Source of the DNA: Ampelocalamus luodianensis
Taxonomy: Eukaryota; Streptophyta; Magnoliopsida; Poales; Poaceae
Assembly (NCBI GenBank): GCA_036346255.1
Contig: CM070628.1
Coordinates: forward strand, 5,719,840 to 5,783,839
DNA length: 64,000 nt
Reading direction: 5' to 3'
Below the pieces are notes generated by a model. It saw nothing but the letters and a program-made list of their open reading frames with translations, ran no database searches and was not told the origin of the DNA. Below are positions 31,181-45,433 of this stretch, piece after piece; within the stretch, counting starts at the first letter, position 1; every line of letters starts with the position of its first letter. The position numbers and the translations under genes were made by a program.

Positions 31181-34100
31181 TTGTAAATAAGCCATGGAAT
31201 CTCCTCCTCGCTGGCTTCAGCCTCAATCTACTTGGAGTACCTTATAGAATAAGCCCAAAGAGTGTAAATTTTGTTCGGCCTAGTTCAGATCTTCAAGAAC
31301 CCCAACCCCGAAGCTGCAGCTTGGGGGCGACTAAACGCTGCTCTGGCGTCAAGTAGCCGCGTGCCGCCCACCCGCACGGCCCATGAGCCGCAACACTGCT
31401 CAGCCCGTCCAACAGCTCACGATTTTTTTTTTGGCAATTCAAAAATTCGAATGGTCATGTCTTTTAGATCGAGTATCTAATTCACGATCCGATTGAATCA
31501 TCGTATTCCAAACAAGATTTTACTTACATATAGTTTGGCTTAATAATGATATCATATGTCATACATTCAGTAGATAAAACAAAATATTCCGCGCATCACT
31601 TCCTACTGTTACAGTAGTTCATGGATGATGTTTCGGTGTAGATGTTTTGAATTGGGTCGACAGAACGAATCGGGGGTGGGTATTGGATGTTCCGATCGGT
31701 AAAATGACATGTTCCATATATTTTGGTTTCGATGTTCCATCAATCCATCGACGATATACCACACATTAAGTTCTAAGAGAGAATAGTCAATGTTCCACGC
31801 ATTTGGTTTCAATGTTCCAACAATTTGTTGACGATGTTCCATCAATTCATCGACGATGTTCCATACATTAAGTTCTAAGAGAGAATGTGTCAATACTGCA
31901 CGCGTTTGGTTTCAATGTTCCAACAGTGTCGTTGACGGTGTTCCAACAAAAAAATTGAAAAAAAATAAGTGGGATGAAACCAAACATGTTCATTGAACAA
32001 TTCAAAGACTATTAGTGAAAAACAATTAATTGAAAACCTATTAGTGGAACAAATCAATGCTATTAGTTGAACGTAATAACAAAATATTTGTGGGAAAAGG
32101 GCATAAGAAGAAGAAAAATCTACTACAGCATCCGGCAAAAAAAGTTGCAACTAAAATGGGAAGAAGAATAAGAAACAAGAAAAAGAAATTAATAAAACAG
32201 CTGAACGTGCACAGCTACCATTTCATCAACAATAACATGATTAGGGGATGTTTGCTTCATAACCTCAATGAACCAAGTTAGAATCTGGCATAGCCAAAAT
32301 TTGGCAAAAAAAAAAACGTTGTTTGGATTGCAGTCAAGCTAAATTTTGATATTACCAAAATTTTAGTGAGTAATTTCCTTATACTCAGATTGTCCACACA
32401 TGATATTAGATTTCGTTGGTGTTACCAAATTTTTGTTAGCACTAACAAATATTAGTAACAAATCAAACGATAGCCATTTTTCATTAGCGTTACTAAAATT
32501 TGGTTTGGTTTGTGTTGGTAACAAACCAAATGTATGTCCTACTCGAGCCTTTCTATAATCTAATTGGTCACTATCGTCGTCGATCTCATGAGTTATATGA
32601 TTTATGGACATCACAATCATGGTCACATGGGGTTTTTAGATGCTGTCTTGCCGATCACAGGAAATTGTTAGGGTCGGACTTATAAAATTCTTGCGCTGTT
32701 CATTTGCCGACCGAGATTAATCGACACGTGGAAATGCTCTTGTTTGCATGCGTCCAATCAGTCCATTTGCAATATCGACCGGTTCTTAAAAAAAGGATCG
32801 ATCGGTTATTTTAGAACCATGGGGCAGTACATGCGTCATGTGATTTGATGCATAAATTTACAAGAGTTAATCCACTCAAAACAAAGCAAGGTTATTAAGA
32901 TCCCCATCAGTATTCCAAATCATTATGATTCTGACTCTATGTATGCTCTTAATTACTCCTTCCGGTCTGGCCTAAAGCATGGTACTGTTGGCTTGATCAA
33001 GGCATGACACGACCCGACAACTAAACGGTCGTGCGGTGCTTGCGTCGGGACATCGCGCTCGCCCGACACGCATAATGCTGTGTTTGGCACCGCCCGACGA
33101 GCGATGGCGGTAGCAGCGGAGGAGGAGGCGGCGGCAGCGCCCGGTGGACGCGGCGGCGGCACACGGCGACACCATCGGAGGTTGCAGCTATTTTTATAGA
33201 CCAGCTACATGGACCAACCCATCCGTCGAGCTAATCGTGCTCGGCTGGTACACACGACCCATGAGCTCGCACATGTCATACCTGGGTTGGCTGCCAAGCC
33301 ACGGCCCGACACGGCACAACCCGTTTAGCTAGCCGTGCTTAAACGGACTCATGCCGGGTCATGCTATCCATTTGGTCACATCTACTCTTTAGTCACAAAA
33401 CATGTAGTTTTGGGCATCGATGCAGTCCTCAAAACGCCACTTTGACCACTAATTTGTATTGTGATATATTTTATAAAACTCAATAAAATTATGATATTAT
33501 AAAAGTACTTTTGAGACAAATCTACATATATGATTTTTCGTGTATTCAATCTAAATATTGAAAAGATATTGATAGCCAAAGTTTCAAAAGTTTGATTGCA
33601 TGTATCCCCCGAGGAACGACATAATATTTTGTGACCGAGGAAGTACATATATTTTTTGCGTTACAAAATAGACGCACGTTAGTATTTGAACACTGGTGTG
33701 GAGTTGTACTCCCACGACTCCGCAAAATAGTGGTACTATCTTATAATATCAATCTTTGAAATTGCGAATTTTATGATCCCAGTCCTAGAAAAAATCCTTA
33801 ATTAGGATCATCATCCTAACAACCATGAAAAAAACATGTATTACCTATCATTTTGTCCACTTGAAGAGGAACACCCTACTACTTAATCAAGATTTGCACC
33901 ACATGATGCTGTATGCCGACAATTTGTTAGGTTCCAGCTAGCTTAATTTTCCATCTGGTTTGAACTAGTAGTTCAGTAACCCTTGGATGCAACTGATCAT
34001 CGTATTATCAAAAGAACATCAGATCACCATGTCCCGATCTTAAGATCGTGCTTTCTTATTTCGTGGGGCCAAACAAAACCACCATGAAACGTGTATCACA

Positions 34101-34248
34101 ATTCATAGGTGATGACCAACAACTCCATTAATTTGACCTCCTGATTTCAGCAAAAGGGAAGCAGAGGACAAGGATTGGGACCCAACAAAAGTATGACCAT
34201 CTCGACCGAGCTCAAAACCGGGTTATCCCCAGCAACTGAAAGACCAGG
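31181..34248. other. Intergenic, repeat-rich, no gene
   Basis: Holds a 102-bp duplication (31733-31938), a MITE-like stretch 32236-32530 built on tttggttg/ccaaattt phrases, and 32980-33370 with cggcccgacacggcac phrases typical of non-autonomous hAT-like grass repeats. 33400-33650 is AT-rich and MITE-like. No ORF has recognisable homology. Confidence 0.45.
31733..31938. repeat. 102-bp tandem duplication
   Basis: Two copies start tgttccatcaat(c/t)catcgacga (31733 and 31835), and each contains cattaagttctaagagagaa and ggtttcaatgttccaaca. A further partial copy lies upstream at about 31708. Confidence 0.8.
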
Positions 34249-34693
34249 GGCCGTTTGGATTGCTAAAGTTTAGTAATGCCCACAAGATTTGGGCAGCGTT
34301 TGGTCTGGTTCTAAATTTTGGCATAGTTCATAAAATTTTTGTAAATCTCACGTGTCCTAAGCCAAACTTCTGGCAACTTGAGGGAGGCAAATTCTTTCGC
34401 CAAAATTTGGTAGTGTTGATGTGGCGTGCGTTGGTTGGTTGAATCAATTGGTTGATTTGTTTGATTAGTATGCTTCAAATAACTATATCTTATAAACCGT
34501 GTAGCCAATTGTAATCCGTTTGATTCATCATATTTCTTGTGACGAGATCAACAAAACGAGATCCATGTTGATTGTGTTTTGACATTGCAAAACGTTAACG
34601 CCGTGTGGGGCCCACGTGTCATAGTCACACCTAGCACAAGTTTTGCTATCTATTTGGCTTCAAATCAATTTCTGGCGTGATTGCAATCCAAAT
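34249..34693. mobile_element. MITE-like element
   Basis: The left end ggggccgtttggattgc mirrors the right end gcaatccaaatgcttct imperfectly. The inside is AT-rich without coding sequence. No clear target duplication. Confidence 0.35.
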
Positions 34694-35876
34694 GCTTCTA
34701 CTTTGCCAACATTCTTGTAATGCCCCGATTTTGGTCGCGACCAAATTTTAGCGCATGACAGAGACACAAAACAGCCCCTAGACCGTGGCCTTTAGATACA
34801 CAGTATGGGTAGCACACCGCTTAGAGTGGACTAGCCGCTCGTTTGTCATAGGAATGAATTTTTTAGACAATCTATATAGCAAAAATGGTCCTCAATTAGT
34901 TTGAGACTTGTCAGCAACTCAGCCAATGCTGTGCATGTGTTTGGTAGCAACACCCTTCATTGCTCATCCTTCTTTTCTCTCAATCAGAGGCAAGCGTGCA
35001 AAAACGATGGAGAATAAAATGAAGAAGTACTAAACAAAAACTAGCAAATACTAATACTAGTGCTAGACTGTTGGCCTTTAGAAAAGGAAAACAAAAAGGA
35101 GAAAAAAAAAGAACAACACAAAAACTAGCTTGTGATGCTCATTAGCCAACTAGGCTGTGATGCTCATTAGCCATCACATGGCTGGTTAATCCCCCAAAGG
35201 CCAAAGGAACACGACGTGACCCACATGTGCCCATCCATCACAATTCGCAAGCAAGTTAGATCACCGACCAATCACAACTTTCCTTCCTTCGTCGGCTTCC
35301 ATGTTTTCAATGCTCCATCAGGTGATCAGTCTCAGTACTAAGAACATAGTATCAATTAATGTAGCATCATCTAACATGTATCCTGTCTGCTGCTGAACAG
35401 CAATTCTTGTGTAGCCACAGGGCCACAGATCGGGTGGATCATGCCAAGATTTGTAGTTTTGTACCCCGGATCTTTGCTTCTGAACTCTGAACCCAATCCT
35501 GACCTCCTCCCCGGTGGCCGGCTGGCTGCAGTGCGCGGCTGTAGGGGCCCGAGCGCCGCCGTGCGACCACGTAAGCGTAGGGCGCGCACGCAAGAACCGC
35601 TGAAATCTCTCTGCATTTCACTGTGGCGGATAGCCGGATCGTGGATAGATACGATCAAGTTGTAGCATCGGCTCGATCGGTCGGCGTCGTCGCACATGAT
35701 ATGATGAGAGTTTGTGTTTGGACGCGCGCGTGTATGTGCGCGCGTCAGTGGCTAGCTTTGTCCTTTCGATCATGACGGACTCCCAGTTGAATAGTCAGAA
35801 ACACTTGAAACCATGCCTGCGCAGAATTGGTTGGAGCATAGCCCTAGCATTTAATTTGCTCCATTTGTAAACTTCT
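34694..35876. other. Intergenic, no gene recognised
   Basis: AT-rich sequence containing a short duplication of tgtgatgctcattagcca (35131 and 35157) and a GC-richer island at about 35500-35600 with only short unassigned ORFs. Confidence 0.45.
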
Positions 35877-36576
35877 TGTAACGGCCTAAATTTTTGTCTA
35901 ATTTAAAACTTGCAGGAATTTCATGAATTTCAAAAACTTTTATTGCATTTCAAGAAATCCCAAAAGCCTTACCCTGCAATTAAATTTTTTAAAACAATTT
36001 CCTTGTCTCAAAATTGGATTTGCAAAAATCTACAAGTTTTGTGTGTAAAACCTCAACAGCATTTGAATTCGAATTCAAATCCAATCCTAAAAATCTCAAA
36101 CTAAAATTTAAATCATCCCCCCTGCTCTAGCCTCGGGCTGAAACCCGCTGCACCAGCCCAACCGCCGCCTCTTTACCTCTTCCCTCCCCCCCTCCTCTAC
36201 TCCCCGCGGCCCAGTCCACCCGGCCTGTCGTGCATCGCCCCACTCTTCCTCTCCTTCCCCCTCGCGGCCTAGAGCGCAACCAAGGCCTAGTCGCGGCACC
36301 GCGACACTAGCCCAGCTTCGCCTGCTCCCCCTCGCGCGCCCTCGCTGACCAGTGGGCCTGGTCCCACCTGTCATCGCCCCTCACTATTCTTCTTCTCCTG
36401 AGCCTCCTCTCTATGCTTCATCTCATTCTCGCTCTGTCTGTCTCCACGTGCACTCGCATGTGCAACAGTAGGAGGAGACGCGGGATGCTCGGCTCCTCAA
36501 GCGCAACGCTGCCGCGACCTTGTCACGTCGCCACTCATCGAGTCGTTCCCCTGTGCATCATCTTCCTCTCCATCGG

Positions 36577-36613
<37 letters not shown>

Positions 36614-39600
36614 TTCTCACCCGCACGCGCATGCGCTGCTCAGCACAAGGATGGCGTGGTGCCATCAACACCTCCCTGTCGTGCCCCTCCCACCTCAACC
36701 TTTCCCCTTCTCTCTAAGAGCAGTGACCTTGTCCCATCATCACCAGAGACGTGAGCCACGCCGTGCCCACGAGAACTCCCGTGCAAAACGCCGTGGCCTC
36801 GGGAGAAAACACCAAACTCTACTACCTTATAAGATGAGCCGAGCATGTAATCTTCCCCACCTCGTCTCCTCTTCATTTGTCCTCTTGTTCCCCACCTTCT
36901 CCTCCACTCAATCGCTCGGAACACCATTGCGCAGTGTCGTCTTCTCTAAGTCCGATCGCGCACCGCTGAGTTCCTCCACATCGTTCCCGCACACTCGGTG
37001 AGTCAACTCCCAAATCATTTGCATCACAACGTGTTCCTCCTCCTTATGCTTCCTTCCCCTCAATCCATTTTAGCTCCACGTCCTCGTTGTCACCACACAA
37101 TGCCTCGCCCAAATTCTACTCTGGTGAGTATTCTCCTCTTCTCTTCACATAGTTTCTAGACCCCATGAACTCGACAGGCTATTCAACGTTACCATTTGAA
37201 GTTCTGTAACCCCATCGTCGCAAGGCCACTACGCTAACGTCGGGCCAGTATGCTACACCATCTCCTTCATCGTCCGCACCCCAAGCATCCCCATGCTACG
37301 TAGATGCCCGTGACACACTCAGGGTTTTGATTCCTTCACCCGTTAGCCAATGCTGTTGTAGCCCACGAACGCGCCAGTGCTGCCGCTCATCGGTTGACCA
37401 CCGCCGTGCCTCTTTGTCGTAGTTATCCACACGACCACACCAGAGAGTTCCCTAAAGCCCTAGGATCACTTTGTTCCACTTAATGTTGCACTCCACCTTA
37501 GTTCGCATCATCACCACCGTCCTAGTGCTAGTGCCGCCGACTCAACTCTGGTGACCCTAAGTCCTCGCGCCCATCCCCTGTTGCGTCGCACATACTCCCT
37601 CTAGCTCACATTACAGTCAACAACCACCCCCAGTCTTTCCTGCACCTAGTCTCTCACATGGCCGAAGCAACCTCGCCGTAGCGCTACTGCCACACCCATT
37701 AGGACCGTTGTGGACCCCATAACCCATTTTGGGATCGATGGTGGTCGACGGAGTCCCTTCTGCCAGCATCGATCTCGCCCAAGGCTCGGCCATGGATGCC
37801 TGTGTAGTTCCTTTGTTCCGAGAGGAAAAAGACGACGGTAGAGTCCCTGATGTGTGGTCCTAGATAATTAGGTTAACTGTAGTTAGATAATAGTAATTAG
37901 TAGTTAATGTCGTATGACATGTGGGCCCTCGGTGATTAGGAAATCTAATTAAACCATAGGTTAAAGTATGGGCGTATAATATGTGGGCCCCACCACTTAA
38001 AAACCTCAGGTAGACTTAGTCAGTGGACCCAAAGCTGCTGACGTGTGGGCCCCTGGCCCTATGCACCGTCGGGTGGACTGCGGTCCCACCTGTCAGTCTC
38101 GGGTTTTCCCGAATAAAATAAATAAATAAGAAATTAAAACCCAGTTGGACCCAACTTGTCAGCCACAAAGCCATTTCCTTAAGAAAAATAAATAGAAAAA
38201 ACTTGGCTAGACCCCACTTGTCAGACACATAGGATTTTCTTAAGAAAAATAAAATGAAAATCCAACTGAACCCGACTGTTAGAAATTTCAAATTTATGGA
38301 ATTTCTCTCGGGTCAAACTTTGGGGAGCTCGTTCTCCCTCATTTTAAAGCCAAATTATTTTATTTTTATTTATAAATTCACTATATTTCCATTAGTACCA
38401 AAATCATAATTTTTTGAATTCATTCTAATTTAATTTTAATTTATTTGAGTTCATGTGTATTTATTCGAAGTCGTCGTTTTGCGCTTAAATAGATTCTAAT
38501 GTCCCTGAAGACTTCTCCACTGCTTTAGGACAAGAACAAGACCAAGTAATATCCACTGTTGAGCAAGGGAAGTCCTTACAATTAATCATGTTGAACCTAC
38601 TTTTCAAAAAAAAAAACTATTTTGCTTTAAAGTATTACTTGTATGCTTAATGTTATTTATGAAATACTATGTTAAATGTTGATACCTAGCTATGCCAAAT
38701 GTTGATTATTACTATTCCCCTCCTTGATTGTTGTTAACATTTCTACCTTGTCACCTTAGGTTAATTATTACATTAGTTGCCTTGGTTAAACCATAATGAC
38801 TAATGATTGTGCTTAGACATTGCTTAGTGGTTGAATTGAATATCACACAAACATTGTTATTATAGAACTTGGAATATAATGTGAATTGAAGTGTGGTAGC
38901 ATGAGTTACCACCGAAAATAGGAAAATGGTAATTATAGGATGGTGGAGGCTTGGGCGAGTGGACAGTATGTGGTGGGTGCATTAATTGTACAAGATATAG
39001 TTTGTGGATTATCTCGCTTGGGTCGATTAAGGACTGAATCATATGCCACATCTTTTGAACTAATAATCGTGCAACCATAAGTCTATTATGGGGTAGAACT
39101 GGCTGAATAATTTACCGAGTCGTTATGCTATTGACATATTGTGGGCAGTCTGGGTTGGGTTGTTCCACTTAGGTTGTAGGAGGACGTGTCTCCGGGTACG
39201 CACCAATGGATGGTTGTGATGGTACTAAGTTGGGATACGTTTACTCCCCAACAGTGATTTTCTTTGAGTTAATGTGGTCAAATGTCCAAGGATTGACCCA
39301 TTGGATGGTGTAGTGTTATGGCGAGTTATTGTCAAGGTCTAGTTATGATCATCTCCATCACACGCCTACGGTAGCGTGTCATGGCCGACATTATGAGTCG
39401 ATAATATCTTGTGGACAAAGTTGTACAACCTCTACAGAGTGTTTAATCTATCCAAATAGCCATGCTCTCGGTCATGAGCGTGGTCCAGAAATGGGAACAT
39501 GTCAACGTAAAATTGGTGGTAGTGTATCTAGATGAGGAGGATGTTATCTTGCATAGGGTGGATGAAACCTTATACCTAGAGTGAGGTGAATGTGGATGGA

Positions 39601-40254
39601 ACCCAATGAATAATTATAGGTGGATGGAACTCAATGAATAATTGTAGGTGGCTAGAACCTCATGAATAATAATAGGTGGATGTAACCTTATTACATGATA
39701 AAACTTGTGTATACGAAAGAAACTTTGGTTTTGAATTAAAAAACGGTAAGTCATAGGTTTGAAAAAATAATTATATATTTTGAACTGAACTCGTTTTGTG
39801 CTAAAATAACCATAAAACCCCTCATTTGGCAAGTCTTACATCTATATATATTTGCATTTGCTACGAGGGCTTGTTGAGTACTTTTGTACTCATGATTGCT
39901 CATATATGTGTGGATTTAGTGTTTGAAAGATACCAACTGGTGAACAATTATCTCTATCCATCGGGAGTTGAAGATGATGCCAAATACTAGGTCGCTTACC
40001 CCTGTCGATTATGTGTGAGCATATCCTGAGGATCACCACGGCTATTTATCTTTTTTCGCTGCAAGACTTCCTCTATATTTGGCACTTGGCCCGTGATGTA
40101 AGACCTCGACCGTATGATCCATTTAAGCTTATTTATTATCTTTTATTCGCATGTATGGATATGATATTCATTGATATTGTATTGTATGAGCTAACCGCTG
40201 ATCATAGAACTAACTCGATGTACATAGAGTCTAGATGCAAATTCAGATCCAACA
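35877..40254 (+). mobile_element. Solo LTR, Tekay/Del type, ~4.4 kb
   Basis: It starts TGTAACGGCCTAAATTTTTG and ends near attcagatccaaca, flanked by cttct and cttat (one mismatch). No gag or pol is adjacent. It contains the conserved block with gttgtacaacctctacaga (39420-39438) and a GC-rich section with (TC)n at 36581-36610. Length is inferred from end motifs. Confidence 0.65.
36581..36610. repeat. (TC)n microsatellite
   Basis: Fifteen TC units inside the LTR. Confidence 0.95.
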
Positions 40255-41474
40255 CTTATACAATATATGCTTTTCTTTAAGAAAGAAATTAACCTTGTGT
40301 ACGACGATCTAGATAGATATGTACCGTGCAGCAATTCGTCACTCTAGGTGCACATTTTGTTTACTTGTGTAGCATGTGCAACCATGTTGTGAGCTAATCA
40401 GGTTAAGGTCCCCTACATACTATCCAATTCTTGTGAGATTCGTGAATAATATATTTAACCTAGATTGACACATTGCGTAGTATGTAAGGTTAGCAATTGT
40501 CATTGCGAATATCAGAACAAGCATGGAACTTGCAAGGGAGTGTCCTCGCAGTACATTATTTTTATCACAAATAAAAGAACTAGCCGGCATGGAGGAGGTT
40601 CCATCCTATCACCTTGTCAAGTGATTAGACCAGCTGCTCACCATGCCTGCCGAACTTATCACACCATTATTGGAACCCACATGGCCCAACAGTATGCCAT
40701 GAGCCTCCAAAAGAAGCACTCGGCAACCCCTGCCCATGAGCCTCCAGAACATGACACCACTCTCCTCAGCCTTCCTGAAAAAACCTGACTGATCATCAGA
40801 AATTCAGAACAGCAGCATACATACACAGTAACAGCAATGCAGGGCTCAGGGTCTCCCTTGTCCAAAGCAGCATCATTCATCCATGCAGGCTATTGCATTG
40901 ATACACTGAACTCCAGGGATGCGATGCGATGCTTGCATTTGCATGCCTGTTGAGATAAGGTAACCACCACTTGTAGGCTTGTAGCATGCAATGCAGTCCA
41001 ATTGCCAAACGCTACAACACTAGCGTCCAAGCTGAGAAGGGACGAGCAAAGATCGTGTGCTGGATACAGTGAGGAGTCAATGACACATCACACATGCATG
41101 CAGAATTGCAGAATTTTGCAGGTGCACACAAGCAAACATGATATGCATGATGACTCAGCAGCAGCTAGCGGCAGCACTCGCATATTGCATGGTTTTGTCT
41201 TTTGGGGCTTTTAGCCTGCCTTCCATCTGCATGCTCTTCCCAAGGTGCAATGCAGTCTCAGCTCTTCCCAATGTGACACGGGCATGGATGGAGCCAACCA
41301 GCTACAATGTACCAACCCGATAAGGTTATTTCACCGTTTAGCTAGTCATTGCAACTAGTTGGTTATGATCTAGCTAGGATGATGCAGGTATGAACCAATC
41401 AAAATTGTGGCAATTTGATTTAAGAAAATTATCCTAGTTGTGATATCAATGAAAATAGGGCTCAATTCCATTGA
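40255..41474. other. Intergenic, no gene recognised
   Basis: Mixed sequence with many 'atgca' and 'gcatgc' phrases around 40900-41200. ORFs are short and unassigned. Confidence 0.45.
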
Positions 41475-41482
41475 GTAAAATT

Positions 41483-44400
41483 GGGATTTTTTAAATAATA
41501 CATTTTTAATATAATTACAAAATAAATACCCGTTTAATAAAATTACAAAAATAAGCTTTCGTCATCATTTCAAATGGTGAAATAAATCTGTCGCCATTTT
41601 GATTGGTGACAGGAGCCCCGTCGCTATGAAAATAGTGTGAAATATCTCTGCCGCCATTTCGAATGGCGACATAGACTTAAGTTGTCATTTGAATTGGCGA
41701 CAAGATTCTGTCGCCAATTCAAATAGCGACGGGACATATGGATTTTTTTTTTGAAAGTAATGGCAATCAAAAGACATAAAATTAGGTGGTTATATTGTTC
41801 ATAGTAAGAAACAGAAATAGAAAGTAATAAGAAATAATATTAGCGATCGTACATAGATTACATATAATAATTCGACTCACCCCATTACATCAGAGTACAC
41901 AACTAAATAGGACATACGCCATCACATAGTTGTTCGATAAATCACAATGCTAGTAAGCAGAACATTCATCACAATATATTTCGAAAAGATAGACCATCCC
42001 TATGGTCGCCACCTCCACATCCACCATGTCGACCTCCACGGTGCCCGACTCGAGTGGTGCGATCGGATGAGGTCCCCATGGTGCCATTCGGACTTCCGGC
42101 CTCTCCTTCGTGTTGTTCATTTCTCGCATGGCAATACTTGAAGTTATGCCCAGACTCCCTGCAAATAGAGCACTTCTTCATTCGACGTTCAGTTTCTGCT
42201 TCATCCATATCGTTCCTTATACGCCATCTATGTCGCTGGCCAACCGTTCCCTACAACCTATCAACGTCGGTGGCCTAGATCAGCTCCTGTCAGGTAGGAT
42301 GGCTGGTGAAATGGCCAACCATGTCATAACCATATAGTTCTGTACTCTAGGTTAGCATCACCTCTTTCTTGGTAAAATATTCAGAAAGGTATTGGCTAGG
42401 ATACTGCGTCAACGTCGAACATGCGGCCATCACATGTGAGCATGACCTATGTATACAGAAGAAATGGCTTGTTGCAAGTGCATATGCAACGAGTGCGACC
42501 AAGTGTGCACTCGTGGATGATCCAATCATGATTCGTCCTGCGGCGTCTTTTCTCCCTGCAGAGTATATCGAAACGAAGCTCCCTTATGCCTATCTCGAAT
42601 GCCTTGTGCATCTCACACTTCTTGCTCTTCTCCTCCATGTACTTAGTGATTATGGCGAAATACAGTACTCTATCATTTGCTTAGAGAGCGGCGCGATGTT
42701 GCTTTGGTCAACAAAGTATTTTGTGGTACCACGCATAATTGCCTCCACAATACCAACCAAAGAGAGGCACCTCGCACCGTGCATGACCCAATTGTACACC
42801 TCAGCTAGATTGGTTGTCATGACACTATACTGAGCACCATCCTTGTCATGTAGCAATTACCACTTGACCTTGGACTCGTGCTCGATCCAGTCCGAGAAGC
42901 ATTTCACCTGCCCGCCGGTCTTCCTCGTCAAATTGGGACCATCTATAGGTAACTCAGGCAAGGACTCGGGGAGATTTTAAGTGCTTGTGGTAGGCTTCTT
43001 TGTAGGCTCCCTTCTATGTGTTCTCGTCTGCTCATCCAGAGTTTTCCAAAATGTGTTGAACTTTTTTTGTTGGTTCTGGTTGTCTTTTTTGTGAAACTGC
43101 TTGCAAAAGGTTGCACCCATGTGCCTCATGCACCACATACTCTGTAGATCCACCCATGGAAGTAGATCGTGTTGCCCTTGTTGTAGGTGAGTTATTACAC
43201 TCAATAGACATGCATGTCGGTCATGTATGAGGCATACGTTAGGACGGCCCTGTACAATATAAATCTTCACATTCCTCAGAAACCACAACCAATTGTTGGT
43301 TTTCTGGCTTTTAATGAATTCAAACGCTACGAGAAGAACCTGGTTGTTCCTATCTATCGCAATTGCAGTATTTGCACCTTGTACTTCCTAGTCAGGAACG
43401 TAACATCCACGTATAAGATTGAACGGTAATGCTGGAATGCATTGATGCATGCACCGAAGGCGAAGAATGCTCGCTTCAGTACTCTCTTGCTGGCGAATTT
43501 CGGATAGATGGAATCTTCAATGGCGACACGAGTACTGGGATTCATGTCCTGTATGCTGCAACAACATGGCCCAGAATTTGACAGTCTCTTGCCCCGCCTC
43601 CTTGCATTTGTACATGGCTCCTTGTCTGACCTTGTTCTGGTGGTACTCCTACGACACACGGGATCCTTCGTCTATGACGAGGTTGTCGAATTGGCACATG
43701 TTTCACTCGGATGGAACTACCTGTAGTTCCTCACCATCCTCATCATCCGAACCTTTATCTTCGAAAATGCCTTGTAGTCTAGGTCTTTGAGCACTATCTT
43801 TTGAACTAGGGCTTCGATCTCTTTACCTTCGCCAGCAATCCCACTAGCTTCCCGGACCAAAGGAGTTTCTTCGACCACATCTTCATCGGCGACATCAGCA
43901 ACTCCCCGACCTTCGGCTGTTGTGTGCTCTGCGATGTGGCTGGAGTCCCCAACTTCTTCGACATCACCACCAACTACCTCTTGTTCACCCGCAGATACAG
44001 GAATGGTTTTGGCATATGCCTGGGCCAAAGGACCAAATCTCACCCGTGATCCCTCGTCATTCTTAGATATGACTACCATGACCTTGCTCCCTTGAGCTGC
44101 AATAACTCCCAATGTGTGCTCTGTAGTGACTGGGTGACAAGGCAGCTCAATTTTAGATTGTGCAGAGCATGGTCCAACTCAAAGGTGTAATACTACGACC
44201 ACATCACAGCTTCCCATGTATGTTGCTCTGGTTTTGTTGAGCTAACGATCACCAATTGAAATAAGACAAATCAACCCCATCGATACCATCCAGGATAGTC
44301 TTTTGACCATAGTAAATTTTGAAATTTATTGTGTTCAATATATTTGACGTACTGCACCATAAATAAGATTTTCACGATTAACCACATATCTAGAACTAAA

Positions 44401-44846
44401 CTACACACCTAAAAGGATGCACTACAACATACTACAGTATGTAACCATATATCTAAAACTATATAATCCATTCAGTTAAAAAAATTACCTACAAGGTGGA
44501 TGACCGGATAGGCAACGTTTCGTTAACTCCTCTGCTCCCATCTGCTCCTATCCTTTCCCTTCCCTCCCCCTCTTTCTCTTTTTTCCGAATAAAAGTGAAT
44601 TTTGCCCGAATTTTGTGGGTGTTTCATAGGGGAGGTTGTGTCGCCGTTTGGAATGACGACATGGACTTGTGGGGTCTCTGTCACCATTTAGAATGATGAT
44701 TTACCTAAATTTTAGGCAAATCGCCATTCCAAATGATGATAGGGCTATTTCCTCATTTAGAATGGCGACAGAAGCTCATTTTTATAATTTTATTAAATTG
44801 ATATTTTTTCTGTAACAATATTAAAAATATATTATTTTGAAAAATC
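41483..44846 (-). mobile_element. Mutator-like element (MULE) with TIRs, 3.36 kb
   Basis: GTAAAATT flanks both ends (41475-41482, 44847-44854), probably 8 of an original 9-bp duplication. The first ~100 bp at the left (gattttttaaataat ... acaaaaataagctttcgtc) match the reverse of the right end. Subterminal regions carry short palindromes of the form gtcgccattt.gaatggcgac. The interior encodes a decayed MULE transposase on the minus strand. Confidence 0.88.
41969..44112 (-). pseudogene. MULE transposase, multiply broken
   Basis: Blocks on the minus strand in order: an acidic N-terminal part (44112-43717); the core beginning AFFAFGACINAFQHYRSI (43659-43354); WFLRNVKIYIVQGRPNVCLI and WCMRHMGATFCKQF (43288-42977); YSVMTTNLAEVYNWVMHGAR (42856-42650); the SWIM zinc finger split as CTCNKPFLLYT and CSHVMAACS (42638-42347); and a CCHC knuckle CSICRESGHNFKYC (42208-41969). 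This is the domain order of plant Mutator transposases, which cut and paste the element. Stops and frameshifts between blocks make it inactive. Confidence 0.88.
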
Positions 44847-45202
44847 GTAAAATTAGAGCACAGTTGCACGGTAGGTACTAGGTACCATGAGGGCAACTGT
44901 GGGCTAGTTTGTGCTCTTATGGGGAATCCGAAGTTCTAAACTGAACATGTTTGTTTCATCCCTGTCCCTCTCTCTTCTTGGAGAGCATATATTAAAAAAA
45001 TCTGATTACCTACCATATGAGTGATCTACCATGGATGGTACCGTGGATATGGATAGTTAGGCCTAAACTACCTCTAGATCACCTCTTTATTTCCTTCTTT
45101 GAACTTTCATTGAATAATATAATGTCAGGGTCTGGTCAGATGGGGTTGTCACATGTTCTACGAGAATATTGTTGACACTTAGTTCCTGACATCATGATAT
45201 CC

Positions 45203-45433
45203 TCTCGCTTTGTTCAAAATATACGAGGCTTTAGAAATTATGCAGACAAACTTCTCACCAATATTTAGATTTAGTCATTTGAAAATGATATCGTTTAAAT
45301 TCGCTGTGAAAAATATTTTGGTCGCAAAATAATTTTATAATTTGCACTAACATATTCATCTGAAAAGTAAATGTCTAAGTTACATGTTAGAAATCGTGCA
45401 ATGTTCAAAGCATCATATATTCTCGAACAAAGT
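45203..45433. mobile_element. Stowaway-like MITE
   Basis: The left end ctcgctttgttcaaaatata and the reversed right end ctcactttgttcgagaatat form similar inverted ends about 230 bp apart; the interior is AT-rich. The TA target duplication is not certain. Confidence 0.5.
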
